A stretch of DNA of 48,188 bases from Acidobacteriaceae bacterium. GTDB lineage: Bacteria; Acidobacteriota; Terriglobia; Terriglobales; Acidobacteriaceae. Under the pieces are notes generated by a model that was not told the DNA's origin, did no database searches, and saw nothing but the letters and a program-made list of their open reading frames with translations. Position 1 is the stretch's first letter, and every line of letters begins with the position of its first letter. Shown here in pieces: positions 8,959 through 17,466 of this stretch. The stretch lies in the NCBI GenBank assembly GCA_003138975.1, contig PLHQ01000209.1, positions 87,022-135,209 of the forward strand, given 5' to 3'. A program made the position numbers and the translations under genes.

Positions 8959-10345
8959 GGACCTCCTCGCGTAGGGACTCGATTTTCTTTCTCGCCACCC
9001 CAATCCCCTGCCGCACTCTGGCGGGCGCGGTGCCACCAATAACATCGTGAATCGCCAACACCGCGGCCGGCTTCAGGCAGTCATGAAAGCTCTCATCGAA
9101 TGCGGGATTCAGAGCATGCAACTCATCCAGCGTTAAGTCCTGAAGCTTACAATTCTTTTCCAGGCAGAGCTTCACTGCCTTGCCAATCTGCTCGTGCGCG
9201 AGCCGCGAAGGGACGCCGCGATTGACCAGGTAAGTTGCGGCCGCCCAGGCATTCAGAAATCCCGACTGCGCCGCCTCGTTCATCCGTGGATGGTCGAACT
9301 CCACCGCTTTCATCCACCCGGCGACCAGCGGCAACAACCCGAGCGCCGTGTCCGTGGCGTCGAACAGGGACTCTTGCGTTTCCTGCAAGTCCTTGTTGTA
9401 AGCCAGAGGCAAGCCTTTCAACGTCACCATCAGTGCCGTTGCGCTACCAATGACGCGGCCGGTCTTGCCCCGCACCAGTTCCAGAAGATCGGGATTCTTC
9501 TTCTGAGGCATGGCGCTGCTGCCAGTGGAATAAACCTCAGGCAACTGCACAAAGCCAAATTCCTGCGAAGAGAAGATGATCATCTCCTCCGCCCACCGGC
9601 TCAGGTGCAGACTCAATAGCGAAAGCGCATTGACGAATTCGAGAATGAAATCGCGGTCGCTGGTGGCGTCGATGCTGTTCAACGTAGCACCAGCGAAGTC
9701 GAGTTCCTCTGCCATGAAAGAGCGATCGAGAGGCAGAGTCGCACCCGCGACCGCGCCTGATCCCAGCGGACAAACGTTCAGCCGCTTGCGGCAATCGGCA
9801 AGCCGGTCAGCATCCCGCAAGAACATCTCGACATAAGCCAACAGCCAATGCGCCACTAGCACCGGCTCAGCGTGCTGCAAATGCGTATAGGCAGGTATGG
9901 CGGTGCTGCCAGCCTGATCGGCGCGGTCGGTGAAAGCCCCACAGACCTCGGCCAGTTCCTTTCGCAGCTCATCGATCGCCGCGCGCACGTAGAGACGCAG
10001 GTCGGTGGCAATCTGTTCGTTGCGGCTACGGCCGCTGTGCAGTTTGTATCCGGCTTCTCCGATCCGCGCGGCCAACTGCTTTTCCACGAAGTGATGCACG
10101 TCCTCAGCTTCGTCGTCGACAAATCCCTTGGCAGCGGAGGCCATTTCGCCAATCTGCTGCAACCCCTCAAGAATGCTGATGAGTTCATCTGCAGATAGAA
10201 CCCCCGCGTTTTTCAAAGCGCGGGCGTGCGTTCCGCTGGCCGCCAGTTCGTAGCTGAGCAGCCGGCGGTCGAAGTCGAACGAGCGCTGCCAACGTTCGAA
10301 TTGCGGATCCAGCGCCTGCCGGAACCGACCCGACCACATCTTCAT
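8945..10345 (-). CDS. argH: Argininosuccinate lyase
   Basis: Splits argininosuccinate into arginine and fumarate, the last step of arginine synthesis. The frame runs up to 10603, but the ATG at 10345 overlaps the argG stop (ATGA) and has AGGAGG seven bases upstream, giving 466 residues, the normal length. The protein starts MKMWSGRFRQALD, as in ArgH. The fumarase-superfamily signature GSSAMPQKKNPD is complete, and HSGRSRNEQIATDLRLY and THLQHAEPVLVAHWLLAY are the other conserved blocks. The 3' end contains the ribosome binding site and start of the NAGS gene, recalling the ArgH-NAGS fusions known in some marine bacteria. Confidence 0.97.
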   Translation of the reverse strand: MKMWSGRFRQALDPQFERWQRSFDFDRRLLSYELAASGTHARALKNAGVLSADELISILEGLQQIGEMASAAKGFVDDEAEDVHHFVEKQLAARIGEAGYKLHSGRSRNEQIATDLRLYVRAAIDELRKELAEVCGAFTDRADQAGSTAIPAYTHLQHAEPVLVAHWLLAYVEMFLRDADRLADCRKRLNVCPLGSGAVAGATLPLDRSFMAEELDFAGATLNSIDATSDRDFILEFVNALSLLSLHLSRWAEEMIIFSSQEFGFVQLPEVYSTGSSAMPQKKNPDLLELVRGKTGRVIGSATALMVTLKGLPLAYNKDLQETQESLFDATDTALGLLPLVAGWMKAVEFDHPRMNEAAQSGFLNAWAAATYLVNRGVPSRLAHEQIGKAVKLCLEKNCKLQDLTLDELHALNPAFDESFHDCLKPAAVLAIHDVIGGTAPARVRQGIGVARKKIESLREEVHAHA

Positions 10346-11547
10346 CGCGCAACCTCCTGACGTGCGCGGGCGCGGGTGCGCGACGGTAGTCCGAGGATGC
10401 GAATGAAGCCCGCCGCATCTTTCTGGTCGTAACTGTCGCCCATGGTGAATGAGGAAAGATCGGTGCGGTAGAGGGAGTGCTCGGACTGACGGTTCACCAC
10501 CGAAACGTTTCCCTTGTACAAAGAGAGCGTCACGCCGCCTGTCATTTCTGTCTGCGTGCTGGCGACAAATGCGTCGAGCGCCTCGCGCAGCGGTGTGAAC
10601 CACAAACCGAAGTAGACCAGTTCCGCGTACTTCAGACCCACGTGCTGCTTGAAGTGCGCGACCTCACGCTCCAGGCACAGCGCTTCCAGTTCGCGATGCG
10701 CCGTGATCAGCAATGTTCCGCCGGGCGTTTCGTAACATCCGCGCGACTTGATTCCCACGAAGCGGTTCTCCACCAGGTCCACGCGTCCCACAGCATTGCG
10801 CGAGCCGATTTCGTTCAGCAACTCGACCAGCGACACAGGATCAAGCTTCATTCCGTCGACGGCGATGGGAGTCCCTTTCTCGAAGCTAATGTTCACTTGC
10901 TCGTCCTTGTCCGGCGCCTCTTGTGGCGAACGCGTCATCTTCCACGTGGTCGCCAGCGGCGCATTCGCCGCATCTTCCAGCTCTCCACCTTCGTGACTGA
11001 GGTGCCAAAGGTTGCGGTCCCGGCTATGAATTTTCTCCCGGCTCGCCTCCACAGGGATGCCGTGCTGCTCGGCGTAATCCAGACAATCCTCGCGGGATTT
11101 CAGCGCCCATTCCCGCCACGGCGCAACTACTTTCAGCTCCGGCGCGAGCGCCTGGTAAGTCAACTCAAAGCGAACCTGATCGTTGCCCTTCCCAGTGCAG
11201 CCGTGCGCCACGGCCGTCGCTCCTTCGCGCAGAGCGACTTCGACTTGACGCTTTGCTATCAGGGGGCGCGCCAAGGATGTGCCCAGCAGATACTTGTGCT
11301 CGTACACCGCACCTGCGCGCAGCGCAGGAAAAACGTATCCGGTCAGAAATTCCTCGCGGAGATCCTCCACGACTACCTTGCTTGCGCCGGTGGCGTAGGC
11401 TTTGTCGACCACGGCTTCGATGTCGTCGCCCTGGCCCACATCGCCGACCATCGCGATGACGCTGTAAGAGTAATTCTCCTTGAGCCACGGAATAATGATG
11501 GAGGTATCGAGTCCTCCCGAGTATGCAAGAACAATTTTTTCAGGCAT
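10342..11547 (-). CDS. argG: Argininosuccinate synthase
   Basis: Joins citrulline and aspartate with ATP to give argininosuccinate. The ATG at 11547 is chosen (GAGGAG upstream; the protein then starts MPEKIVLAYSGGLDTS), giving 401 residues, the normal length. The ATP-binding P-loop AYSGGLDTS is near the N-terminus. AHGCTGKGNDQVRFE and the C-terminal SVVNRQSEHSLYRTDLSSF block are also conserved. It overlaps argF by 8 bases at its start and argH by 4 bases at its end, so the three late genes of the pathway are translationally coupled. Confidence 0.97.
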   Translation of the reverse strand: MPEKIVLAYSGGLDTSIIIPWLKENYSYSVIAMVGDVGQGDDIEAVVDKAYATGASKVVVEDLREEFLTGYVFPALRAGAVYEHKYLLGTSLARPLIAKRQVEVALREGATAVAHGCTGKGNDQVRFELTYQALAPELKVVAPWREWALKSREDCLDYAEQHGIPVEASREKIHSRDRNLWHLSHEGGELEDAANAPLATTWKMTRSPQEAPDKDEQVNISFEKGTPIAVDGMKLDPVSLVELLNEIGSRNAVGRVDLVENRFVGIKSRGCYETPGGTLLITAHRELEALCLEREVAHFKQHVGLKYAELVYFGLWFTPLREALDAFVASTQTEMTGGVTLSLYKGNVSVVNRQSEHSLYRTDLSSFTMGDSYDQKDAAGFIRILGLPSRTRARARQEVAR

Positions 11548-12622
11548 GAGCGCTCCTCGCTGGTAGACGATCGCCGCCACCCAGCAGTAAATAAAGAATG
11601 GCTTTTTGCACATGCAGGCGGTTTTCCGCCTGTTCGAAAATCAGAGACTGCTCGGAATCCATGACCGCATCCGTCACTTCCAACCCACGATGGGCGGGGA
11701 GGCAATGCATGAAAACCGCATGAGGCGCGGCTTCCTCCATGAGTTCCGCATTCACTTGATATGGCGGAAAGATCCGCGCTCGCTCGGCAGTCTCCCGCTC
11801 CTGCCCCATGCTGACCCAAGCGTCGGTATAAATCGCATCGGCTCCGGCAACGGCATCGTGCGGATCGGCCAGCAATTGAATCCCGGCGCCGGTCTCTCCG
11901 GCGATTTCGCGAGCGGCAGCCACAATCTGCGGATTCGGCGCGTAGCCCGGCGGAGTCGCGATTCGTATCGACGATCCGAGGCACGCACAGGTCAGCAGCA
12001 ACGAGTGCGCCACATTGTTTCCGTCGCCGATGTACGCCAGACAGCGATTCTTGACATCTCCGAAGCGCTCCAGCAGCGTGAAATAGTCAGCCAGCGCCTG
12101 GCACGGATGCTCCAAATCGCTGAGCGCGTTAATCACCGGGACACGGGCGTGCTGGGCCATGCCTTCGATGGTCTCCTGCGAAAAAGTGCGCAGCACAATC
12201 ACATCCACCCACCGCTCCAGGTTGTGCGCAACGTCGCTCAACGTTTCGCGCGCGCCGAGGCGTTCCTGAGTCTGGTCGACGAACATTGCCGAACCGCCCA
12301 GGCCCGTCATTCCTGCCTCGAAGGTCAACCGGGTTCGCAATGAGGCCTTCTCGAAGAACATCACCATCTGTTTGCCGGAGAGCGCCTGTCGAAAATCAGC
12401 GGGACACGCCTTCATCATTCCGGCGAGATTCAAAACTGCGTCTACCCCTGCCGTTCCGAGATCGCACGTCGACACTAGATCCGGACACCAGAAAGCCTGC
12501 GGCGCGTTCGCGGCAGCGACCGCCGTTCTTGCTTGCACATGACTATTCAACTTTGACTCCTTCTTCTGCACCTGGGTATCCGCCGGTTGCAATTTATAGC
12601 GAGCAGCGACTGACGGGCTCAT
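11540..12622 (-). CDS. argF: Ornithine carbamoyltransferase
   Basis: Forms citrulline from ornithine and carbamoyl phosphate. The ATG at 12622 overlaps the argB stop (ATGA) and has GGAGGTGA nine bases upstream, giving 360 residues. That is some 40 more than usual: the N-terminal region up to about residue 45 is a low-complexity extension. The carbamoyl-phosphate motif appears as SLRTR, the second site as HPCQALAD, the ornithine-side motif as DAWVSMGQE, and the conserved Cys loop as HCLPAHRGLEVTD. The SMG loop and HCLPAHR support the ornithine enzyme rather than the N-acetylornithine or N-succinylornithine versions. A start further inside the frame would remove the extension, but the ribosome binding site argues for 12622. 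Confidence 0.95.
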   Translation of the reverse strand: MSPSVAARYKLQPADTQVQKKESKLNSHVQARTAVAAANAPQAFWCPDLVSTCDLGTAGVDAVLNLAGMMKACPADFRQALSGKQMVMFFEKASLRTRLTFEAGMTGLGGSAMFVDQTQERLGARETLSDVAHNLERWVDVIVLRTFSQETIEGMAQHARVPVINALSDLEHPCQALADYFTLLERFGDVKNRCLAYIGDGNNVAHSLLLTCACLGSSIRIATPPGYAPNPQIVAAAREIAGETGAGIQLLADPHDAVAGADAIYTDAWVSMGQERETAERARIFPPYQVNAELMEEAAPHAVFMHCLPAHRGLEVTDAVMDSEQSLIFEQAENRLHVQKAILYLLLGGGDRLPARSAHA

Positions 12623-13404
12623 GAATGCGTCACCTCCGTGCCACATGAAAGCTTGGTCAGATAAAACTGGGGCAAAACTTCCACCTCGTTCGCGGGCAAA
12701 ATTCTCACTCGTCCCACCCCCTGTTTCAGTGCCAGCCCGCAGGCTTGCAGCTTGGGTAACATGCCGCCGCTGATGATCGAACTCGCTGCCAGTTCTGCCG
12801 CCTGTTTCGTGCTCAGCCACGGCATCACGCTGCCTGCAGCATCTCTTACCCCGGGCACATCGGTGAGAAAGATAAGGGTGTCGGCGTGGCAAGCCGCGGC
12901 ACAAGATGCCGCCATTTCATCGGCGTTCACGTTGTAGTACTCGCCGTCGGCTCCCAGCGCTAGCGAAGCCATAACCGGAATTCCTCCCTGCCGCCACAGC
13001 GCTTCAATCCAGCACGGCTCCGCGAAACAAATCTCTCCGACAAATCCCAAGTCGCGCCCATGAACAAACTTCCTTCGTGCGCGAAACGTCATGCCGTCAC
13101 CGCCGCAGAATCCGATCGCCGGCATGCCCGCCGCCTGAATCGCCGCCACCAACTTTTTGTTGATGATCCCACCCAATACCATGAGCGCCGTATCTCGAGT
13201 CTCCGCATCGCTGATCCTCAGCCCGTCCACAAACTCGCTTTTCTTCCCCAGTCGCTCCAGCATGCGAGTCAGAGCGCCGCCGCCTCCATGAATCACGGCT
13301 ACGCGGTGGCCATCCTGCGCCAACTCCGCAATGGCTTGGGCACACTTACGCAGCATCGGAGCATCTTCGATCGCTGCGCCACCAATCTTCACCACAATCG
13401 TCAC
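12619..13404 (-). CDS. argB: Acetylglutamate kinase
   Basis: Phosphorylates N-acetylglutamate, the second step of the pathway. The track of open frame reaches 13611, but the GTG at 13404 overlaps the argC stop (GTGA), has GGGAGGG upstream, and makes the protein begin at VTIVVKIGGAAIED, which is where the family begins. This gives 261 residues. The two glycine-rich nucleotide and substrate loops are KIGGAAI and IHGGGGALTRML. The substrate-side YNVNADEMAA and the SGGMLPKLQACG block near the C-terminus are conserved. The protein lacks the N-terminal arginine-sensing helix of arginine-inhibited enzymes, which suggests control elsewhere (NAGS or ArgR); this last point is inference. Confidence 0.95.
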   Translation of the reverse strand: MTIVVKIGGAAIEDAPMLRKCAQAIAELAQDGHRVAVIHGGGGALTRMLERLGKKSEFVDGLRISDAETRDTALMVLGGIINKKLVAAIQAAGMPAIGFCGGDGMTFRARRKFVHGRDLGFVGEICFAEPCWIEALWRQGGIPVMASLALGADGEYYNVNADEMAASCAAACHADTLIFLTDVPGVRDAAGSVMPWLSTKQAAELAASSIISGGMLPKLQACGLALKQGVGRVRILPANEVEVLPQFYLTKLSCGTEVTHS

Positions 13405-14447
13405 TGCAAACCCTCCCGCTCTTCCCACTCGTACATCAGATTCATATTCTGCACGGCTTGTCCGGCAGCCCCTTTCAGCAAATTGTCCACGCAGGAAACC
13501 AGTACCAGCCGCTGGCCATCCTCTGCCAGACAAAAACCGAGATCGCAGTAGTTCGTGTGCAGCGAAAACTGCAACTGCGGCAATTTCGGAGTCGCGAATA
13601 CGCGCACCCAATGTTTGCCCGCATAGAAATCACGCAGACAGGATTCCACTTCTGCCTCCTTTGTCGCCCGGTTCAGGCGTACGTAGAGGGTCGACAAAAT
13701 CCCGCGCGGAATTGGCAGTAAATGCGGCGTGAAAGTCAAATCCCCATCATCCAGTTCCAACTGCTCCACCATCTCTCCCAGATGCCGATGATGGAACACC
13801 GCGTACGCGGAAAGATTGTCTGCCACCGAAATGAAATGAGTGCGCGACGTGGGCGACTTGCCTGCTCCGGACACTCCCGACTTCGAGTCAGAAATAATTC
13901 CGTGGCTCCGGTCGATGAGCTTCGCCTTGAGCAGCGGCGCCAAAGCCAGAATCACCGAGGTCGCGTAGCAACCAGGATTCGCGACGAGCTGGGCTGAGGC
14001 GATCCGATCACTGTTCAACTCCGGCAGCCCGTACACCGCCTTCGCTGTCAATTCCGCAGCAGTGACTGCATCCGCATCCTGGAACGAGTAGATGGCACGA
14101 TGCTGCGCCTGCTTCAGCCGCCACGCCCCGCTCAGATCAATCACGCGCAATCCTTGTGCGATTGCCTCCGGCACAAGAGATCTCGACGCTTCGTGCGGCG
14201 TCGCCAGGAAAAGTAACTGCACGCCCTGACGTTTCAGTTCCGGCCACGACAACGATCGCAGCGGATAGCCACCATTGCCGGACAACTCCGGAAACACCTC
14301 TGCCAAATCTGTCGGACCATCAGTGCCGCCCTCGCGGCGCAACAAGACAGGCTTCTCCAGCCGCGGATGGCGCTCGAGAATCCGCGTCAGCTCCAGCCCT
14401 GAATAGCCGCTGGCTCCAAGCACTGCGGTTTTGAGCTTCGCCGGCAT
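13401..14447 (-). CDS. argC: N-acetyl-gamma-glutamyl-phosphate reductase
   Basis: Reduces N-acetylglutamyl phosphate with NADPH to the semialdehyde. The ATG at 14447 shares one base with the argR stop and gives 348 residues. The Rossmann loop GASGYSGLELTRIL is at residues 10-23 or so, and the catalytic Cys is in ANPGCYATSVILAL. SDSKSGVSGAG and the C-terminal VDNLLKGAAGQAVQNMNL are diagnostic for ArgC. Upstream is the repressor gene argR, downstream argB; both are overlapped. Confidence 0.97.
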   Translation of the reverse strand: MPAKLKTAVLGASGYSGLELTRILERHPRLEKPVLLRREGGTDGPTDLAEVFPELSGNGGYPLRSLSWPELKRQGVQLLFLATPHEASRSLVPEAIAQGLRVIDLSGAWRLKQAQHRAIYSFQDADAVTAAELTAKAVYGLPELNSDRIASAQLVANPGCYATSVILALAPLLKAKLIDRSHGIISDSKSGVSGAGKSPTSRTHFISVADNLSAYAVFHHRHLGEMVEQLELDDGDLTFTPHLLPIPRGILSTLYVRLNRATKEAEVESCLRDFYAGKHWVRVFATPKLPQLQFSLHTNYCDLGFCLAEDGQRLVLVSCVDNLLKGAAGQAVQNMNLMYEWEEREGLQ

Positions 14448-14890
14448 CAGCCGAGCATCTCCTCGATCCGGACCGCAACTTTCTTCGCGCCGTCCTTGTC
14501 GGGACAAACAATCAGGATTGTGTCGTCCCCTGCGATGGTTCCCACCAATTCCTCCCATTCCTGCTCGTCTAAAGCCGCCGCCACGGGCTGCGCGCTGCCA
14601 ATGATGGTCTTCACCACCAGCAGGTTCTGCGCTGCCCGCACATCCAGCACGAACTCGCGAACTAGTCGCTGCACCGGGGGTAGAGCCAGACCCGCTGAGC
14701 CGTCCCCTTGAGGCAAAGTGTATCCAGCGGCCGTCTTGCTCAAGTTCAGGTCCCGGATATCCCGCGACAACGTCGCCTGCCCCACCTTGAATCCCCGCTT
14801 TCGCAATGCCCGCTGCAGATCTTCCTGGTTGGCAACGGGCCCCTGCCTTAATGCTTCCAGAACGGCTCTCTGACGCAGGACTTTATTCAT
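14447..14890 (-). CDS. argR: Arginine repressor
   Basis: Arginine-responsive DNA-binding protein, the first gene of the operon. The 147-residue product has an N-terminal winged helix with the recognition helix in VGQATLSRDIRDLNL, and a C-terminal hexamerisation and arginine-binding domain ending in GTIAGDDTILIVCPD, in which the two Asp contact arginine in ArgR of other bacteria. It begins at the ATG at 14890, and two near-perfect ARG boxes lie just upstream. The arrangement implies that it represses its own transcript and thereby the six genes after it. Confidence 0.97.
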   Translation of the reverse strand: MNKVLRQRAVLEALRQGPVANQEDLQRALRKRGFKVGQATLSRDIRDLNLSKTAAGYTLPQGDGSAGLALPPVQRLVREFVLDVRAAQNLLVVKTIIGSAQPVAAALDEQEWEELVGTIAGDDTILIVCPDKDGAKKVAVRIEEMLG

Positions 14891-14892
14891 TT

Positions 14893-14926
14893 TGAATATT
14901 TATTCATACATATGAATAAATATTCT
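14893..14926 (-). promoter_or_regulatory. Tandem ARG boxes (ArgR operator)
   Basis: Box 1 (14893-14906) reads TGAATATTTATTCA, a perfect match to the TGAAT-4W-ATTCA core. Box 2 (14913-14926) reads TGAATAAATATTCT, one base off. The box centres are 20 bases apart, about two helical turns, as I recall for the argR operator of E. coli (21 for most others). Together, 14894-14925 form an almost perfect 32-bp palindrome. They start 3 bases before the argR start codon and overlap the likely transcription start. Confidence 0.9.
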
Positions 14927-14929
14927 CTT

Positions 14930-14957
14930 ATCTTACAGGGCTCGCCGCGCCTGTCAA
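14930..14957 (-). promoter_or_regulatory. Sigma-70-like promoter of the arg operon
   Basis: On the minus strand a perfect TTGACA (14957-14952) is separated by 16 bases from TAAGAT (14935-14930). Transcription would begin near 14923, inside ARG box 2, so bound repressor would block RNA polymerase. No other good -35/-10 pair is seen upstream of argR. Confidence 0.6.
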
Positions 14958-15121
14958 GAGCAAATCTTCCCTGTCTTAATTCTTCTGGTAACCCGCAGAG
15001 ACGGATTATGGGTGTGGACTCAAAGGCTCCGCGTTCGCGAAAAGCCGAGGATGGCCTCAAATCCTTGCTAGACTACTCGCGGCTTGGATGTCTGCTGCGA
15101 GCCAGCCTAGGAGCACGCTGG

Positions 15122-15895
15122 ATGAACAAGAAACCCACACTGGTTGCTGAGCTGATTGCTGAATTCCTCGGAACCTTCGTCTTGATCCTCTTCGGCACCG
15201 GTGTGGTTGCCATGGTGGTTCTGTTTCCGTCAAACGCAACCGCGCACGGAGGCTACACCAACATCACCCTCGGCTGGGGATTGGCGGTCACCATGGGAAT
15301 CTACGTGGCGGGAAAAGTTTCCGGCGGCCATCTCAACCCGGCGGTCACTCTCACTCTAGCGGTGTTCCGCGGCTTTCCCTGGCTCAAGGTTTTGCCTTAT
15401 TCGATTGCGCAGACGGCAGGAGCATTTCTTGCGGCCGCCTTGGTGTACCGAAATTATCTTCCGGCCTTCCGGCAATTCGACCCTCAACTGGAAAAAACGG
15501 CCGGGATTTTCACAACCTTCCCCGCGTTTCCGGCTTGGCCGCAAGCAGGCTTTCTGGATCAAGTGATCGGCACCGCTCTGCTGCTGCTGCTAGTGTTGGC
15601 CATCACGGACGAACTCAACGTTCCTCCTGGAGCCAACCTTGCGCCCGCGATGATCGGACTGGTGGTTGTAGCGATTGGCATGAGCTTCGGCGGCATGCAC
15701 GGATATGCGATTAATCCGGCTCGCGATTTTGGCCCGCGTCTTTTCACCGCCGTGGCCGGATTCAAAGACAATGGCCTCACCGACGGCCGTCGAGTGTGGT
15801 GGGTTCCAGTGGCTGCGCCGCTGCTGGGAGGACTTGTCGGCGCCGCAGTCTACGATTTCGGCATTCGACGATTTCTGCGCGCGTTCTCGTCCTAG
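15122..15895 (+). CDS. glpF: Glycerol facilitator (MIP/aquaporin family)
   Basis: Membrane channel for glycerol. The frame opens at 14912, but the ATG at 15122 (TAGGAG ten bases upstream; the protein then begins MNKKPTLVAELIAEFLGTF) is the right start, giving 257 residues. The two half-helix motifs are NPAVTL in GHLNPAVTLTLAVF and NPARD in GYAINPARDFGPR. The Asp after the second NPA marks the glycerol-conducting GlpF branch. Six membrane segments are visible. The glycerol kinase gene follows 28 bases later, so this is a two-gene glycerol uptake operon. No GlpD gene is in the window. Confidence 0.94.
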   Translation: MNKKPTLVAELIAEFLGTFVLILFGTGVVAMVVLFPSNATAHGGYTNITLGWGLAVTMGIYVAGKVSGGHLNPAVTLTLAVFRGFPWLKVLPYSIAQTAGAFLAAALVYRNYLPAFRQFDPQLEKTAGIFTTFPAFPAWPQAGFLDQVIGTALLLLLVLAITDELNVPPGANLAPAMIGLVVVAIGMSFGGMHGYAINPARDFGPRLFTAVAGFKDNGLTDGRRVWWVPVAAPLLGGLVGAAVYDFGIRRFLRAFSS

Positions 15896-15923
15896 CTAAT
15901 GCCCGCAGAGAACAGGAGGTCTC

Positions 15924-17411
15924 TTGCCTTACATTCTCTCTCTCGATCAGGGCACAACAAGTTCCCGAGCGCTCTTGTTTGACCACGACGGCGCCGTCCG
16001 ATCCGTGGCCCAGCGCGAGTTCACACAGATCTTTCCCGAGCCCGGATGGGTCGAGCACGATCCCGAAGAGATCGCGGCATCGCAAATTGCAGTCGCTTTG
16101 GAAGCTTTGGCCCAGGCACACGTGCAGCCCAGCGACGTCGCCGCTATCGGCATTACCAACCAGCGAGAAACAACGATCGTCTGGGATCGCACGACCGGCA
16201 AGGCCATCAGCAATGCCATTGTCTGGCAGGATCGCCGCACCGCTGCGTTTTGTGAGCAGCTAAAGGCGCAGGGTCACGAAAACTTAATACAGCAGCGGAC
16301 TGGCCTGCTGATCGACGCTTACTTCTCAGGCAGCAAGATTTCCTGGATCCTGGAACATGTGCCCGGTGCAAGAAAACTTGCCGCAGCCGGCCGCTTGGCA
16401 TTTGGCACCGTGGATACCTGGCTGCTTTGGAAACTGACTGGCGGCCGAATACACGTCACCGACGCCAGCAACGCCTCCCGCACCATGTTTTTCAATCTGC
16501 ATTCTGGAACGTGGGACGGCGAACTACTCGATCTCTTCGGAATCCCTGATTCAATGTTGCCCTCGGTCCGGCCCTCCAGCGAAGTTTATGCAGAAGTCAG
16601 CTCCGTTCCCGGTCTCAACGGCATACGCATCGCTGGAATCGCTGGCGACCAGCAGGCCGCGCTCTTTGGCCAAAGATGCACCACTCCGGGTCTCACCAAA
16701 AATACTTACGGCACGGGGTGCTTCCTGTTGCAGAGCACGGGCAACCGCGCAGTTGCGTCGACCAATCGCCTGCTCACAACCGTAGCTTGGCAAATCGGGG
16801 ACAGCACGAACTACGCGCTCGAAGGCAGCGTGTTTGTGGGCGGAGCAGTGGTCCAGTGGCTGCGCGACGGCCTCGGAATCATTCGCAAGTCATCGGAAGT
16901 GGAAGCTCTAGCAGGTTCCGTCGCCGACAATGGCGGAGTCTATTTCGTGCCAGCCTTCGTGGGCCTCGGCGCTCCGCACTGGGATCCCTATGCACGGGGC
17001 GCAATCATTGGTCTCACTCGCGGCAGCAATGCAGGGCACATCGCGAGAGCTGCCTTGGAAAGTATCGTGTACCAGGTCGCCGATCTCATGGACGCGGTAC
17101 AAACCGACACCAGCACTCCGCTGCTGGAGCTGCGCGTGGATGGCGGTGCGTCCGCCAATGACAGTCTCATGCAATTTCAGGCTGATGTTCTCGGCGTGCC
17201 CGTGGCGCGTCCCGCAATGACGGAGACAACTGCGTTGGGCGCCGCATTTCTGGCCGGTCTGGCCGCTGGTTTCTGGAAAGAGATGCAAGCGATTTCAAAC
17301 TTGCCGCAGGAGGAACGCAAATTTGAACCGCGCATGCCACGCTCCCAAGTGAACGAACTGCGACAGCGATGGAACGAAGCCGTCTCGCGGACAAAAGGTT
17401 GGAAGACCTGA
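15924..17411 (+). CDS. glpK: Glycerol kinase
   Basis: Phosphorylates glycerol with ATP to sn-glycerol 3-phosphate, trapping what GlpF lets in. The start is a TTG at 15924 preceded by AGGAGGT, and the 495-residue length is normal. The first ATP motif [16 protein letters not shown] is at the N-terminus. [19 protein letters not shown] contains the glycerol-contacting Arg-Glu pair, and [22 protein letters not shown] and [20 protein letters not shown] are the other family blocks. It lies directly after glpF on the same strand. Confidence 0.97.
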   Translation: MPYILSLDQGTTSSRALLFDHDGAVRSVAQREFTQIFPEPGWVEHDPEEIAASQIAVALEALAQAHVQPSDVAAIGITNQRETTIVWDRTTGKAISNAIVWQDRRTAAFCEQLKAQGHENLIQQRTGLLIDAYFSGSKISWILEHVPGARKLAAAGRLAFGTVDTWLLWKLTGGRIHVTDASNASRTMFFNLHSGTWDGELLDLFGIPDSMLPSVRPSSEVYAEVSSVPGLNGIRIAGIAGDQQAALFGQRCTTPGLTKNTYGTGCFLLQSTGNRAVASTNRLLTTVAWQIGDSTNYALEGSVFVGGAVVQWLRDGLGIIRKSSEVEALAGSVADNGGVYFVPAFVGLGAPHWDPYARGAIIGLTRGSNAGHIARAALESIVYQVADLMDAVQTDTSTPLLELRVDGGASANDSLMQFQADVLGVPVARPAMTETTALGAAFLAGLAAGFWKEMQAISNLPQEERKFEPRMPRSQVNELRQRWNEAVSRTKGWKT

Positions 17412-17425
17412 GTTAGGGGTCGGGC

Positions 17426-17462
17426 CCTTCGAAACTAGCACTTGAAAACCAAAGATCGAAGG
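17426..17462. terminator. Inverted repeat in the glpK/GH130 convergent gap
   Basis: CCTTCGA (17426-17432) and TCGAAGG (17456-17462) pair with a 23-base loop in a 55-base gap between convergent stop codons. The stem is short and there is no T-run, so its role as terminator is weakly supported. Confidence 0.25.
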
Positions 17463-17466
17463 TTTG

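Noticed and set aside
10477-11664. 395-codon plus-strand open frame over argG
   Set aside because: Mirror frame of a GC-rich gene; argG is certain by its motifs and length.
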